Assembly: GCA_029968055.1 (NCBI GenBank)
Contig: JASCNX010000005.1
Location: forward strand, 186,001 to 250,000
From: Xenophilus aerolatus
GTDB taxonomy: Bacteria; Pseudomonadota; Gammaproteobacteria; Burkholderiales; Burkholderiaceae_C
Reading direction: 5' to 3'
Length of the DNA: 64,000 nucleotides
The stretch's first letter is position 1, and each line of letters begins with the position of its first letter. The notes beneath the pieces were generated by a model. It searched no databases and was not told the origin of the DNA. It was given only the letters and a program-made list of their open reading frames with translations. Made by a program: the position numbers and the translations under genes. Below, one piece after another: positions 35,807 through 46,736 of the stretch.

Positions 35807-37240
35807 ATGGCCGACTTCGACCTCGTCATCCGCAACGCGCAGGCCGTGACGGCCAGCGACATCTTCCACTGCGACATCGGCGTGCGCGACGGCCGCGTGG
35901 TGCAGCTCGGGCTGGGCCTGGGTGCCGGCACGCACGAGATCGATGCGGCCGGCCGCGCCGTGACGCCCGGCGGCGTCGACACGCACTGCCACCTCGACCA
36001 GCCGCAGGCGCCGCCCGTGGTGTCGGCCGACGACTTCCTCACCGGTTCGCGCTCGGCGGCCTGCGGCGGCACCACCACGGTGATCCCGTTCGCGGCCCAG
36101 CACAAGGGCCAGTCGCTGCGCGAGGCGGTGGACGACTACCACCGCCGCGCGAACGGCAAGTCGTGCATCGACTATGCCTTCCACCTCATCGTGAGCGACC
36201 CCACGCCGACGGTGCTGAAGGAGGAACTGCCGGCCCTGATCGCCGAGGGCTACACGTCGTTCAAGATCTACATGACCTACGACGACATGAAGCTGGACGA
36301 CCGGCAGATCCTCGAGGTGCTGGACGTGGCACGCAGCCATGGCGCCATGGCCATGATCCACGCCGAGAACTCCGACTGCATCGCCTGGCTGACCGGCCGG
36401 CTGCAGGCCGCGGGCAAGACGGCGCCGCGCTACCACGCGCACGCCCGGCCGCTGCTGGTGGAGCGCGAGGCCACGCACCGCGCGATCGCGCTGTCGGAGC
36501 TGGTCGACGTGCCGATCCTCATCGTGCACGTGTCGGGCCGCGAGGCGGTCGAGCAGATCCGCTGGGGGCGGGCGCATGGGCTGCAGGTCTTCGCCGAGAC
36601 CTGCCCGCAGTACCTCTTCCTGACCGCCGAGGACCTGGGCATCGACGACAGCTACGAGGGCGCCAAGTGCGTCTGCAGCCCGCCGCCGCGCGACAAGGCC
36701 AACCAGCAGGTGATCTGGGACGGCCTGGCCGACGGGCTGTTCACCGTGATCTCGTCCGACCACGCCCCCTACAACTTCGAGGGCGAGGGCGGCAAGCATC
36801 CGGCCGGCGAGGAGGTGCCCTTCAACCACATCCCCAACGGCATTCCCGGCATCGAGACCCGCATGGCGCTGCTGTGGTCCGAGGGCGTGCTGGGCGGGCG
36901 CATCACGCCGCAGAAGTTCGTGGAGCTGACGGCGACCAACCCCGCCAAGGCCTACGGGCTGCATCCGCGCAAGGGCACCATCGCCGTGGGCGGCGATGCC
37001 GACCTGGTCATCTGGGACGAGCGCGAGCTGGTGCTGACCAACGGCATGCTCCACCACGCCGTCGACTACACGCCCTACGAGGGCATGCGCCTGGCCGCCT
37101 GGCCCGGCACGACCATCGCGCGCGGGCAGGTGGTGTGGGACGGCACGCGCTACCTCGGGCAGGCCGGCCAGGGCCGGTTCCTGCCCTGCGGCCTGCCCAC
37201 GCTGCTGCCCGCACGGCGCGAGATGGCCGCCGGTCGCTGA
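35807..37240 (+). CDS. Dihydropyrimidinase/hydantoinase-like cyclic amidase
   Basis: A 477-residue amidohydrolase. Metal ligands are DTHCHLDQP, the carbamylated Lys in FKIYMTYDDMK, HAEN, HVSG and the catalytic Asp in SSDHAPYN. PGGVDTHCHL, ACGGTTTVIPFA and CSPPPRDKANQ mark it as dihydropyrimidinase-type, which opens hydantoins, dihydropyrimidines or cyclic imides. No N-carbamoylase or beta-ureidopropionase is nearby; instead the operon carries CoA chemistry, so the ring-opened product may be a dicarboxylic half-amide rather than a carbamoyl amino acid. That is inference. It ends the rightward arm. Confidence 0.92.
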   Translation: MADFDLVIRNAQAVTASDIFHCDIGVRDGRVVQLGLGLGAGTHEIDAAGRAVTPGGVDTHCHLDQPQAPPVVSADDFLTGSRSAACGGTTTVIPFAAQHKGQSLREAVDDYHRRANGKSCIDYAFHLIVSDPTPTVLKEELPALIAEGYTSFKIYMTYDDMKLDDRQILEVLDVARSHGAMAMIHAENSDCIAWLTGRLQAAGKTAPRYHAHARPLLVEREATHRAIALSELVDVPILIVHVSGREAVEQIRWGRAHGLQVFAETCPQYLFLTAEDLGIDDSYEGAKCVCSPPPRDKANQQVIWDGLADGLFTVISSDHAPYNFEGEGGKHPAGEEVPFNHIPNGIPGIETRMALLWSEGVLGGRITPQKFVELTATNPAKAYGLHPRKGTIAVGGDADLVIWDERELVLTNGMLHHAVDYTPYEGMRLAAWPGTTIARGQVVWDGTRYLGQAGQGRFLPCGLPTLLPARREMAAGR

Positions 37241-37363
37241 GGGGCAGGGCGGCGCATCCGCGCGGGGCGCGCGGGTGCACGCGGCGCGGCTGCGGCCAAG
37301 GCGCGGTGTGGTGAGGTGAGGTGCGTGGCGCGGGAATTGCTCGACGCCCCTACGGGCTTACCC

Positions 37364-37376
37364 GTATGCTCCATAC
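37364..37376. promoter_or_regulatory. Inverted repeat upstream of xdhA
   Basis: GTATG-CTC-CATAC in the 252-base gap before xdhA. It could be a binding site for the LysR regulator at 41.6 kb or another factor. A second patch, GCATAAGCCCTATGACGC, follows but is not a clean repeat. The first part of this gap is GC-rich and shows nothing I recognise. Confidence 0.35.
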
Positions 37377-37492
37377 CGGCCTGCGCATAAGCCCTATGAC
37401 GCGGCGCGTATGCCTGGCGCCAGTGCAGGGGCGAACATCCCGGCCAGGGCCCGGACGCCATGCCGGCCCGTCGCCCGCCCACGAATGCCCAC

Positions 37493-39076
<1,584 letters not shown>

Positions 39077-39092
39077 GCGCCAAGGAGCCACG

Positions 39093-41546
39093 ATGAACAA
39101 GCCGATCGACCCTGCGCTGCTGCAGCCCGCGCACGCCTTCGCCGACTACCTGGCCAACACGGCAGCGCGCATCGACACCGATGCCGAGGCCCAGGCACTG
39201 GCCCAGGGCGCGCGGGTGGGCATCAGCCGCCCGCACGAATCCGCACAGCTGCACGTGGCGGGCGAGGCCACCTACACCGACGACCTGCCCGAGCTGGCCG
39301 GCACGCTGCACTGCGCGCTGGGCCTCTCGCCGGTGGCGGCGGGGCGCCTCACGGGCCTGGCACTCGAGGCCATCCGCGCCATGCCCGGCGTGGTGGACGT
39401 CCTCACCGCGGACGACGTGCCGGGCGCCAACGACTGCGGCTCGATCGTCCACGACGATCCCCTGCTGTGCCCCGTCGGCCCGCAGGACGACGGTTCGCCG
39501 GGGGGCGAGATCCGCTACCTGGGCCAGCCGCTCTTCGCGGTGATCGCCCGCACCCGCACCGAGGCGCGCCGCGCCGCGGCGCGTGCCAAGGAGGCGGCAC
39601 AGGTCGAGGCCGCCGAGCCGGTCATCACGCCCCAGCAGGCGCATGCGCGCGGCCAGTACGTGGTGCCGCCGATGCACCTCCAGCGCAGCGCCCGGGGCAT
39701 CGAGGTGCGTGCCGCCATCGACGCCGCGCCGCACCGCCTCGCGGGCCAGCTCGACGTCGGCGGGCAGGAGCAGTTCTACCTGGAAGGGCAGATCAGCTAC
39801 GCCATCCCGAAGGAGGGCGGCACGATGCACGTGCACTGTTCCACCCAGCACCCGAGCGAGATGCAGCACCTGATCGCCCATGCGCTGCACCTGCACTCGA
39901 ACGAGGTGCACGTGGAGTGCCGGCGCATGGGGGGCGGCTTCGGCGGCAAGGAGTCGCAGTCGGGCCTGTTCGCCTGCATCGCCGCCGTGGCGGCGAACAA
40001 GCTGCGCCGGCCGGTCAAGCTGCGGCCCGACCGCGACGACGACTTCATGATCACCGGCCGCCGCCACTGCTTCTGGTACGAGTACGAGGTCGGCTACGAC
40101 GACGAGGGCCGCCTCCTGGGCGCGGAGATCACGATGGTCTCGCGCGCCGGCCACTCGGCCGACCTCTCCGGCCCGGTGATGACGCGCGCCCTGTGCCACT
40201 TCGACAACGCCTACTGGCTGCCCGAGGTGTCGATGCACGGCTTCTCGGGCCGCACCAACACCCAGAGCAACACGGCCTTCCGCGGCTTCGGCGGCCCGCA
40301 GGGCGCGATCGCGGTCGAGTACATCCTCGATTCGGTGGCACGGGCGCTGGGCCGCGATGCACTGGCCGTGCGCCGCGCCAACTTCTACGGCACCACCGAG
40401 CGCAACGTCACGCCCTACGGCCAGACGGTGAGCGACAACGTCATCCACGAACTGGTGGACCAGCTGGCCGACAGCAGCGGCTACGAAGCGCGGCGCGCCG
40501 CCATCGAGGCCTTCAACGCGGGCAGCGCGGTGCTCAAGCGCGGCCTGGCGCTGACACCCATCAAGTTCGGCATCAGCTTCAACGTGCCGCACTTCAACCA
40601 GGCCGGCGCGCTGGTGCACGTCTACACCGACGGCTCGATCCTCGTGAACCACGGCGGCACCGAGATGGGCCAGGGCCTGAACACCAAGGTCGCGCAGGTG
40701 GTGGCGCACGAACTGGGCGTGGAATTCGAGCGCGTGCGGGCCACGGCCACCGACACCACCAAGGTGGCCAACACCTCGGCGACCGCGGCTTCCACCGGCG
40801 CCGACCTGAACGGCAAGGCGGCGCAGGACGCGGCCCGCCAGATCCGCGTGCGCCTGGCCGAGTGCGCCGCCCGCCGGCACGGCGGCACGCCCGACGAGGT
40901 GCGCTTCGCCAACGGCAAGGTGCTGGTGGGCGGCCGCGAGCTGAGCTTCGCCACCGTGGTGGCCGAGGCCTACACCGACCGCGTGCAACTGTGGTCCGAC
41001 GGCTTCTACAGCACGCCCGGCCTGCACTGGAACTCGCAGACCATGCAGGGCCACCCCTTCTACTACTTCGCCTACGGCGCCGCCGTGAGCGAGGTGGTGG
41101 TGGACACCCTCACCGGCGAGTGGAAGCTGCTGCGCGCCGACGTGCTGCACGACGCCGGCCGCTCGCTCAATCCCGCGGTGGACATCGGCCAGGTGGAGGG
41201 CGCCTTCATCCAGGGCATGGGCTGGCTCACCACCGAGGAGCTGGTGTGGCACCCCACGACCGGCAAGCTCACGACCCACGCCCCGAGCACCTACAAGATC
41301 CCCACGGCCAACGACTGCCCGCCGGTGTTCAACGTGCGCCTGTTCGACGGGCCCAACGTCGAAGACTCCATCCACCGCAGCAAGGCGGTGGGCGAGCCGC
41401 CGCTGCTGCTGCCTTTCTCGGTGCTGTTCGCGATCCGCGACGCGGTTTCGGCCGTGGGCGGGCACCGGGTCGATCCGCCGCTGCGCGCGCCCGCGACCAG
41501 CGAGGCCATCCTGTCGGCGATCGGCGCCGTCCAGCGCGCGGCCTGA
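39093..41546 (+). CDS. xdhB: Xanthine dehydrogenase large subunit (molybdopterin)
   Basis: An 817-residue molybdenum subunit that hydroxylates hypoxanthine and xanthine. Visible family motifs are GISRPHESAQLHVAGEATYTDD at the start, RRMGGGFGGKESQ, AFRGFGGPQGA, GTEMGQGLNTKVAQ and the active-site Glu in KAVGEPPLLLPFSVLFAIRDA. AAGGAG precedes the ATG by 6 bases. With XdhA it forms the heterotetramer typical of bacterial XdhAB. A LysR gene follows on the same strand after 87 bases and an NCS2 permease after that. Confidence 0.96.
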   Translation: MNKPIDPALLQPAHAFADYLANTAARIDTDAEAQALAQGARVGISRPHESAQLHVAGEATYTDDLPELAGTLHCALGLSPVAAGRLTGLALEAIRAMPGVVDVLTADDVPGANDCGSIVHDDPLLCPVGPQDDGSPGGEIRYLGQPLFAVIARTRTEARRAAARAKEAAQVEAAEPVITPQQAHARGQYVVPPMHLQRSARGIEVRAAIDAAPHRLAGQLDVGGQEQFYLEGQISYAIPKEGGTMHVHCSTQHPSEMQHLIAHALHLHSNEVHVECRRMGGGFGGKESQSGLFACIAAVAANKLRRPVKLRPDRDDDFMITGRRHCFWYEYEVGYDDEGRLLGAEITMVSRAGHSADLSGPVMTRALCHFDNAYWLPEVSMHGFSGRTNTQSNTAFRGFGGPQGAIAVEYILDSVARALGRDALAVRRANFYGTTERNVTPYGQTVSDNVIHELVDQLADSSGYEARRAAIEAFNAGSAVLKRGLALTPIKFGISFNVPHFNQAGALVHVYTDGSILVNHGGTEMGQGLNTKVAQVVAHELGVEFERVRATATDTTKVANTSATAASTGADLNGKAAQDAARQIRVRLAECAARRHGGTPDEVRFANGKVLVGGRELSFATVVAEAYTDRVQLWSDGFYSTPGLHWNSQTMQGHPFYYFAYGAAVSEVVVDTLTGEWKLLRADVLHDAGRSLNPAVDIGQVEGAFIQGMGWLTTEELVWHPTTGKLTTHAPSTYKIPTANDCPPVFNVRLFDGPNVEDSIHRSKAVGEPPLLLPFSVLFAIRDAVSAVGGHRVDPPLRAPATSEAILSAIGAVQRAA

Positions 41547-41633
41547 GCATGTCCTGCCGTGCCTGTGGCGCGGGCCTTGCGGCTTCGCGCGCTATAACCA
41601 CGCCCGTTTTCCCTCGATGAACGGGATGTGGCC

Positions 41634-42575
41634 ATGAGAGACCAGGCGCTGTTCGACAAGATCGATCTTCATCTCATCCGGGTGCTGCACACCGTGCTGA
41701 CCGACCGCAGCGTCTCGCGCGCCGCCATCCGCCTGGGCATGTACCAGCCGGCGGTTTCGGCGGCGCTCAAGCGGCTGCGCGAGCTGGCCGGCGACCCGCT
41801 GCTGGTGCGTTCGGGCTCGGGCATGGTGCCCACCGACGCGGGCCTGCGCATGATCGAGCCGGCGGCCAGCATCCTGCGCGCGGCCGAGATGCTGTTCTCG
41901 GACGCGCGCGGCTTCGACCCGCAGACCGCGGGCACGACCTTCCGCATCGCGGCCAACGATTCGCTCGACCCGCTCTTCCTGCCGATGGTGGTCACCCAGG
42001 TCAAGCGCCTGGCGCCGATGGCGCGCATCGAGATCCATCCGCTCTCGTCCGACGGCGACTACCACGCCCACCTGGCCCATGGCGAGCTGGACCTGGTCAT
42101 CGGCAACTGGCTCAAGCCGCCGGAGGACCTGCACATCTCGCGCCTCTTCGGCGACGAGGTGGTGTCGATGGTGAGTGCCGAGCATCCGGCGGTGCGGCGC
42201 GGCTGGACGCTGGACACCTGGCTGGAGGCCGAACACCTGGCTCCCACGCCCACGCACCCCGGCGCGCGCGGGATCATCGACCAGATGCTCGATGCGATCG
42301 GGCGCCAGCGCAACATCACGGCCCGCTGCGCGCACTTCGGCCTCATGCCGGACATGGTCGCGTCGAGCCTGCTGGTGCTCACCACCGGGCGGCAGTTCTG
42401 CGAGCGCTTCGCCGAGCGCCTGCCGCTGCAGATCCTCGATTGCCCGGCCACGCTGCCGCGGCTGCTCTATTACCAGCTATGGCACGAGCGCACGCATTCG
42501 TCGAGCGCCGCGCAATGGCTGCGCGAGCAGGTCAAGGGCGTGGCGGCGTCGCTGCGCCCGCCACCGCCTTCCTGA
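41634..42575 (+). CDS. LysR-family regulator in the xdh-permease region
   Basis: A 313-residue LysR regulator. IDLHLIRVLHTVLTDRSVSRAAIRL and MYQPAVSAALKRLRELAGDPLLVRS are the DNA-binding domain, close to the NodD/PA2206-like group with effector domain starting FRIAANDSLDPLFLPM. It lies between xdhB and the AzgA-type permease on the same strand, so control of xanthine uptake and oxidation is likely. ATG at 41634 follows an in-frame GTG at 41628; either may be used. Effector unknown. Confidence 0.9.
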   Translation: MRDQALFDKIDLHLIRVLHTVLTDRSVSRAAIRLGMYQPAVSAALKRLRELAGDPLLVRSGSGMVPTDAGLRMIEPAASILRAAEMLFSDARGFDPQTAGTTFRIAANDSLDPLFLPMVVTQVKRLAPMARIEIHPLSSDGDYHAHLAHGELDLVIGNWLKPPEDLHISRLFGDEVVSMVSAEHPAVRRGWTLDTWLEAEHLAPTPTHPGARGIIDQMLDAIGRQRNITARCAHFGLMPDMVASSLLVLTTGRQFCERFAERLPLQILDCPATLPRLLYYQLWHERTHSSSAAQWLREQVKGVAASLRPPPPS

Positions 42576-42618
42576 GCACCGACGCTTCCCGAACACACAC
42601 AACAAAAGGAGACAACCC

Positions 42619-43920
42619 ATGAACTGGACCGAGCGCATCTTCAAGCTGCGCGAACACGGCACGACCGTGCGCACCGAGGTGGTGGCGGGCATCACCACCT
42701 TCCTCACGATGGCCTACATCATCTTTGTCAACCCCTCGATCCTGGGCGACGCGGGGATGCCGAAGGAGTCGGTCTTCGTCGCCACCTGCCTGATCGCGGC
42801 GCTGGGCACGGCCATCATGGCGCTGTACGCCAATTACCCGATCGCGCTGGCGCCGGGCATGGGGCTCAACGCCTACTTCGCCTACGTGGTGGTGCTGCAC
42901 ATGGGCTTCACCTGGCAGGCGGCCTTGGGGGCGGTGTTCGTGTCCGGCTGCCTGTTCCTGCTGGTCACGGTGTTCCGGCTGCGCGAGCTGATCATCCGCG
43001 GCATTCCGCTGTCGCTGCGCTATGCCATCACGGTGGGCATCGGGCTCTTCCTGGCGCTGATCGCGCTCAAGAGCGCCGGCATCGTGGCGCCCTCGAAGGC
43101 GACCTACGTCACGCTGGGCGACCTGCACACGCCGCAGGCGGTGCTGGCCATCCTGGGCTTCTTCCTCATCGTGGTGCTGGACCGGCTCAAGGTGCCCGGC
43201 GCCATCCTCATCGGCATCGTGAGCGTCACGCTGGCGAGCTTCTTCTTCGCCGGCAACGCGTACCGCGGCATCTTCTCGGCACCGCCCTCGATCGCGCCGA
43301 CCTTCCTGCAGCTGGACATCAAGGCCGCCCTGGCCGGCGGCATACTGAACGTGATCCTGGTGTTCTTCCTGGTCGAGCTGTTCGACGCCACCGGCACGCT
43401 GATGGGCGTGGCCAAGCGGGCCGGGCTGCTGGTGCCGGGCAAGATGGACCGGCTCAACCGCTCGCTGCTGGCGGACTCGGCCGCGATCTTCGCCGGCTCG
43501 CTGCTGGGCACCTCGAGCACCACGGCTTATGTCGAGAGCGCTGCCGGCGTGCAGGCGGGCGGCCGCACGGGACTCACGGCGCTGACGGTGTCGGTGCTGT
43601 TCCTGGCCTGCCTGTTCATCGCCCCGCTGGCGGGGGTGGTGCCGGCCTATGCGACGGCACCCGCGCTGTTCTTCGTGGCATGTTTGATGCTGAGGGAACT
43701 GACCGAACTGGATTGGGAGGAAACCACCGAAGTCGTGCCGGCCGCCGTGACGGCGCTGGCCATGCCCTTCACCTACTCGATCGCCAACGGCCTGGCCTTC
43801 GGCTTCATCACCTACGCGGTGCTCAAGCTCTTCACGGGGCGGGCGCGCGAGGTGCACTGGATGGTGTGGGTGATCGGCGGCATCTTCCTGTTCAAGTTCA
43901 TCTGGATCGAAGGCCACTGA
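42619..43920 (+). CDS. NCS2/AzgA-type purine permease
   Basis: A 433-residue proton-coupled nucleobase transporter with about 12-14 membrane segments. The AzgA subgroup is recognised by RTEVVAGITTFLTMAYIIFVNP, ALAPGMGLNAYFAYVVV, ELFDATGTLMGVAKRAGLL and SLLGTSSTTAYVESAAGVQAGGRTGL. Characterised members carry hypoxanthine, guanine or adenine, which matches the deaminases and XDH in this region. AAAGGAG lies 7 bases before the ATG. It lies 43 bases after the LysR gene and could be transcribed with it. Confidence 0.95.
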   Translation: MNWTERIFKLREHGTTVRTEVVAGITTFLTMAYIIFVNPSILGDAGMPKESVFVATCLIAALGTAIMALYANYPIALAPGMGLNAYFAYVVVLHMGFTWQAALGAVFVSGCLFLLVTVFRLRELIIRGIPLSLRYAITVGIGLFLALIALKSAGIVAPSKATYVTLGDLHTPQAVLAILGFFLIVVLDRLKVPGAILIGIVSVTLASFFFAGNAYRGIFSAPPSIAPTFLQLDIKAALAGGILNVILVFFLVELFDATGTLMGVAKRAGLLVPGKMDRLNRSLLADSAAIFAGSLLGTSSTTAYVESAAGVQAGGRTGLTALTVSVLFLACLFIAPLAGVVPAYATAPALFFVACLMLRELTELDWEETTEVVPAAVTALAMPFTYSIANGLAFGFITYAVLKLFTGRAREVHWMVWVIGGIFLFKFIWIEGH

Positions 43921-43968
43921 GCCGGCGCGAGCCGGCCCGGGAGCGGTGACAATGCGGAAAATTTGCAT

Positions 43969-43985
43969 GCTATTGTTTTCATAGC
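43969..43985. repeat. GCTAT-N7-ATAGC inverted repeat, copy 1
   Basis: GCTATTGTTTTCATAGC in the 135-base gap between the purine permease and the ABC operon, just after a GACAAT -10-like box (43950-43955 region). The same architecture with the same 7-base spacer recurs at 60253-60269. I recall such elements as dispersed in Comamonadaceae. Confidence 0.6.
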
Positions 43986-44055
43986 TGCTCGCGCCCGTCC
44001 CGCAGGCGTTTCGAGGGTTTTTCATACACAACAGAGCGACGACCGAAGGCCACCC

Positions 44056-45609
44056 ATGTCCACCCCCAGACTCCAGCTCGCGGGCATCACCAAGCGCTAC
44101 CCCTCCGTGGTGGCCAACAGCGGCGTGTCGCTGACGGTGCAGCCCGGCGAGACCCACGCCGTGCTCGGCGAGAACGGCGCCGGCAAGTCCACGCTGATGA
44201 AGATCATCTACGGCTCCGTCAAGCCCGACGAGGGCACCGTGAGCTTCAACGGCCAGCCGGTGCACATCCGCAACCCGCAAGAGGCGCGGGCGCTGGGCAT
44301 CAGCATGGTGTTCCAGCACTTCAGCCTGTTCGACACGCTCACGGTGGCCGAGAACGTGTGGCTGGGTCTCGACAAGAGCCTCGCACTGGCCGAGGTCACC
44401 CGCCGCATCGTCGCCAAGGCCGGCGAGTACGGGCTGGAGATCGATCCCCAGCGGCCCGTGCACACGCTGTCGGTGGGCGAGATGCAGCGCGTGGAGATCA
44501 TCCGCGCGCTGCTGACCGACCCCAAGCTGCTGATCCTCGACGAGCCGACCTCGGTGCTGACGCCGCAGGCCGTGCTCAAGCTCTTCGTGGTGCTCAAGCA
44601 ACTCGCGTCGGAGGGCTGCTCGATCCTCTACATCAGCCACAAGCTGCACGAGATCCGCGAGCTGTGCACCGCCTGCACGGTGCTGCGCGGCGGCAAGGTG
44701 ACGGGCGTGTGCAACCCGCAGCAGGAGACCAACGAGTCGCTCTCGCGCCTGATGATCGGCGCCGAGCCGCCGCCGCTGCAGCACCGGCCGTCGAACACCG
44801 GCGCGGTCGCCCTTCGCGTGAAGGGCCTCAGCCTGCCGCGCGAGGACCAGTTCGGCATCGACCTCGAGGCCATCGCGATGCAGGTGCGCGGCGGCGAGGT
44901 GGTCGGCGTGGCGGGCGTGTCGGGCAACGGGCAGAAGGAGCTGCTCTACGCCCTGTCGGGCGAGGACGTGCGGGCCGAGCCCGGCATGGTCGAGGTCTTC
45001 GGCCAGCCGGCCGGCCGCCTGAGGCCGCGCGCGCGGCGCCGCCTGGGGCTGCACTTCGTGCCCGAGGAACGGCTGGGCCGCGGCGCGGTGCCCACGCTGG
45101 GCCTGGCGCACAACCTGCTGCTCACGCGCGACGACGCGGTGGGGGCGGGCGGGTGGCTGCGCACCGGCCAGATGGAGCGCCAGGCGCGCGCCATCATCGA
45201 GCGCTTCAAGGTCAAGGCCGGCGGCCCGAACGCCGCCGCCAAGTCGCTCTCGGGCGGCAACCTGCAGAAGTTCATCGTCGGCCGCGAGATCGACGCCAAC
45301 CCCAAGCTGTTCATCGTCTCGCAGCCGACCTGGGGCGTGGACGTCGGCGCCGCGGCGCTGATCCGCGCCGAGATCCTGGCGCTGCGCGACGCCGGCTGCG
45401 CGGTGCTGGTGGTGAGCGAGGAACTGGACGAGCTGTTCGAGATCTGCGACCGGCTGCACGTGATCGCCAAAGGGCGGCTGTCGCCCTCGATCGACCGCGC
45501 CGCGGCCACCGTGCCGCAGATCGGCGAATGGATGAGCGGGCTGTGGGACGGCGCGGCCGCCGCCCGCCCGCTGCACGACGTGGAGGAGGGCAGCCATGCT
45601 CAAGCTTGA
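44056..45609 (+). CDS. BMP-type nucleoside/purine ABC transporter, double ATPase
   Basis: A 517-residue ATPase with two nucleotide-binding halves, as in ribose and nucleoside importers of the YufO/NupB/BmpB type. The first half has Walker A GENGAGKST, LSVGEMQRVEIIRALL and LLILDEPTSVLTP. The second has a degenerate Walker A (VSGNGQKE), LSGGNLQKFIVGREI and LFIVSQPTWGVDVGAA, where the usual Asp-Glu-Pro has become Ser-Gln-Pro, a normal asymmetry in this family. It is first of four genes (ATPase, two permeases, binding protein), overlapping the next gene by 14 bases. Confidence 0.93.
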   Translation: MSTPRLQLAGITKRYPSVVANSGVSLTVQPGETHAVLGENGAGKSTLMKIIYGSVKPDEGTVSFNGQPVHIRNPQEARALGISMVFQHFSLFDTLTVAENVWLGLDKSLALAEVTRRIVAKAGEYGLEIDPQRPVHTLSVGEMQRVEIIRALLTDPKLLILDEPTSVLTPQAVLKLFVVLKQLASEGCSILYISHKLHEIRELCTACTVLRGGKVTGVCNPQQETNESLSRLMIGAEPPPLQHRPSNTGAVALRVKGLSLPREDQFGIDLEAIAMQVRGGEVVGVAGVSGNGQKELLYALSGEDVRAEPGMVEVFGQPAGRLRPRARRRLGLHFVPEERLGRGAVPTLGLAHNLLLTRDDAVGAGGWLRTGQMERQARAIIERFKVKAGGPNAAAKSLSGGNLQKFIVGREIDANPKLFIVSQPTWGVDVGAAALIRAEILALRDAGCAVLVVSEELDELFEICDRLHVIAKGRLSPSIDRAAATVPQIGEWMSGLWDGAAAARPLHDVEEGSHAQA

Positions 45610-46735
45610 ACTGCGGCCGCAGCTGTCGCGCTTCTGGAGCTACGGCTCGCCCATCCTGGCGCTGGCGATCACGGTGCTGATCGGCATCGCGCTCTTCGCC
45701 GCCCTGGGCAAGGACCCGGTGCGCGGGCTGCAGGTCTTCTTCTGGGAGCCGATCAAGAGCCCCTACGCCATCGGCGAACTGCTGGTGAAGGCGACCCCGC
45801 TGCTGATCATCGCGCTGGGGCTGGCCGTGTGCTTCCGCTCCAACGTGTGGAACATCGGCGCCGAGGGCCAGTTCGTGCTGGGCGCCATCGCCGCGGGCGG
45901 CGTGGCGCTGCTGGCCGACAAGGGCACCGGCCCGTGGATCATCCCGGCCATCCTGATGGCCGGCATCCTGGGCGGCATGCTGTGGGCGGCCATCGTGGCC
46001 TGGCTGCGCGACGTCTGCAACGCCAACGAGATCCTCACCAGCCTGATGCTGGTCTACGTGGCCACGCTGCTGCTGCTGTGGCTGGTCGGCGGGCCGTGGA
46101 AGGACCCGATGGGCTACAACTTCCCGCAGACCAAGACCTTCGAGGCCGTGACGCAGATGCCGCGGCTCATGAAGGGCTCGCGCGTGTCGATCGGCGTGCC
46201 GATCGCGCTGGTCGCGGCGGCGGTGCTGTGGGTGTTCCTGTTCCGCACGCGGCTGGGCTTCGCGCAGCAGGTCGGCGGCCTCGCGCCGGCGGCGGCGCGC
46301 TATGCGGGCTTCTCGGCGCGGCGCGCGGTGTGGATCGCGCTGCTGACCTCGGGGGCCGCCGCGGGCCTGGCCGGCGCGCTCGAAGTGGCCGGCCCCATCG
46401 GCCAGCTCACGCCCTATGTGCCCGCCGGCTACGGCTTCGCGGCCATCATCGTGGCCTTCGTCGGACGGCTGCATCCGGTGGGCATGGTCTTCTCGGCCAT
46501 CCTCATGAGCATGTTCTACATCGGCGGCGAGCTCGCGCAGTCGCGCCTGGGCCTGCCCAAGTCGCTCACCGCGGTGTTCCAGGGCCTGCTGCTGTTCACG
46601 CTGCTGGCCTGCGACACGCTGGTGGCGTATCGCATCCGCATGAAGGCCAATGCGCGGCCGGCACCTGTCACCGCCGGCACTGCGTCGCTTCAGGCCTCGA
46701 CACCCGACATCGCAAGCCAGGCAAAGGGGGCCTGA
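45596..46735 (+). CDS. BMP-type ABC transporter permease 1
   Basis: A 379-residue membrane subunit of the branched-chain amino acid/ribose permease superfamily, in the position of YufP/NupC. Conserved segments are LLVKATPLLIIALGLAVCFRSNVWNIGAEGQFVLGA and CNANEILTSLMLVYVA; about nine membrane helices are visible. GGAGG lies before an ATG that overlaps the ATPase gene by 14 bases. It would form a heterodimer with the next gene product to import nucleosides or purine bases such as those used by the surrounding catabolic enzymes. Confidence 0.92.
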   Translation: MLKLELRPQLSRFWSYGSPILALAITVLIGIALFAALGKDPVRGLQVFFWEPIKSPYAIGELLVKATPLLIIALGLAVCFRSNVWNIGAEGQFVLGAIAAGGVALLADKGTGPWIIPAILMAGILGGMLWAAIVAWLRDVCNANEILTSLMLVYVATLLLLWLVGGPWKDPMGYNFPQTKTFEAVTQMPRLMKGSRVSIGVPIALVAAAVLWVFLFRTRLGFAQQVGGLAPAAARYAGFSARRAVWIALLTSGAAAGLAGALEVAGPIGQLTPYVPAGYGFAAIIVAFVGRLHPVGMVFSAILMSMFYIGGELAQSRLGLPKSLTAVFQGLLLFTLLACDTLVAYRIRMKANARPAPVTAGTASLQASTPDIASQAKGA

Positions 46736-46736
46736 C

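Noticed and set aside
37241-37492. Possible xanthine (NMT1-type) riboswitch ahead of xdhA
   Set aside because: The gap is long enough, but I see no stable paired domain with conserved loops beyond a short GTATG-CTC-CATAC repeat, and I cannot run a covariance model.
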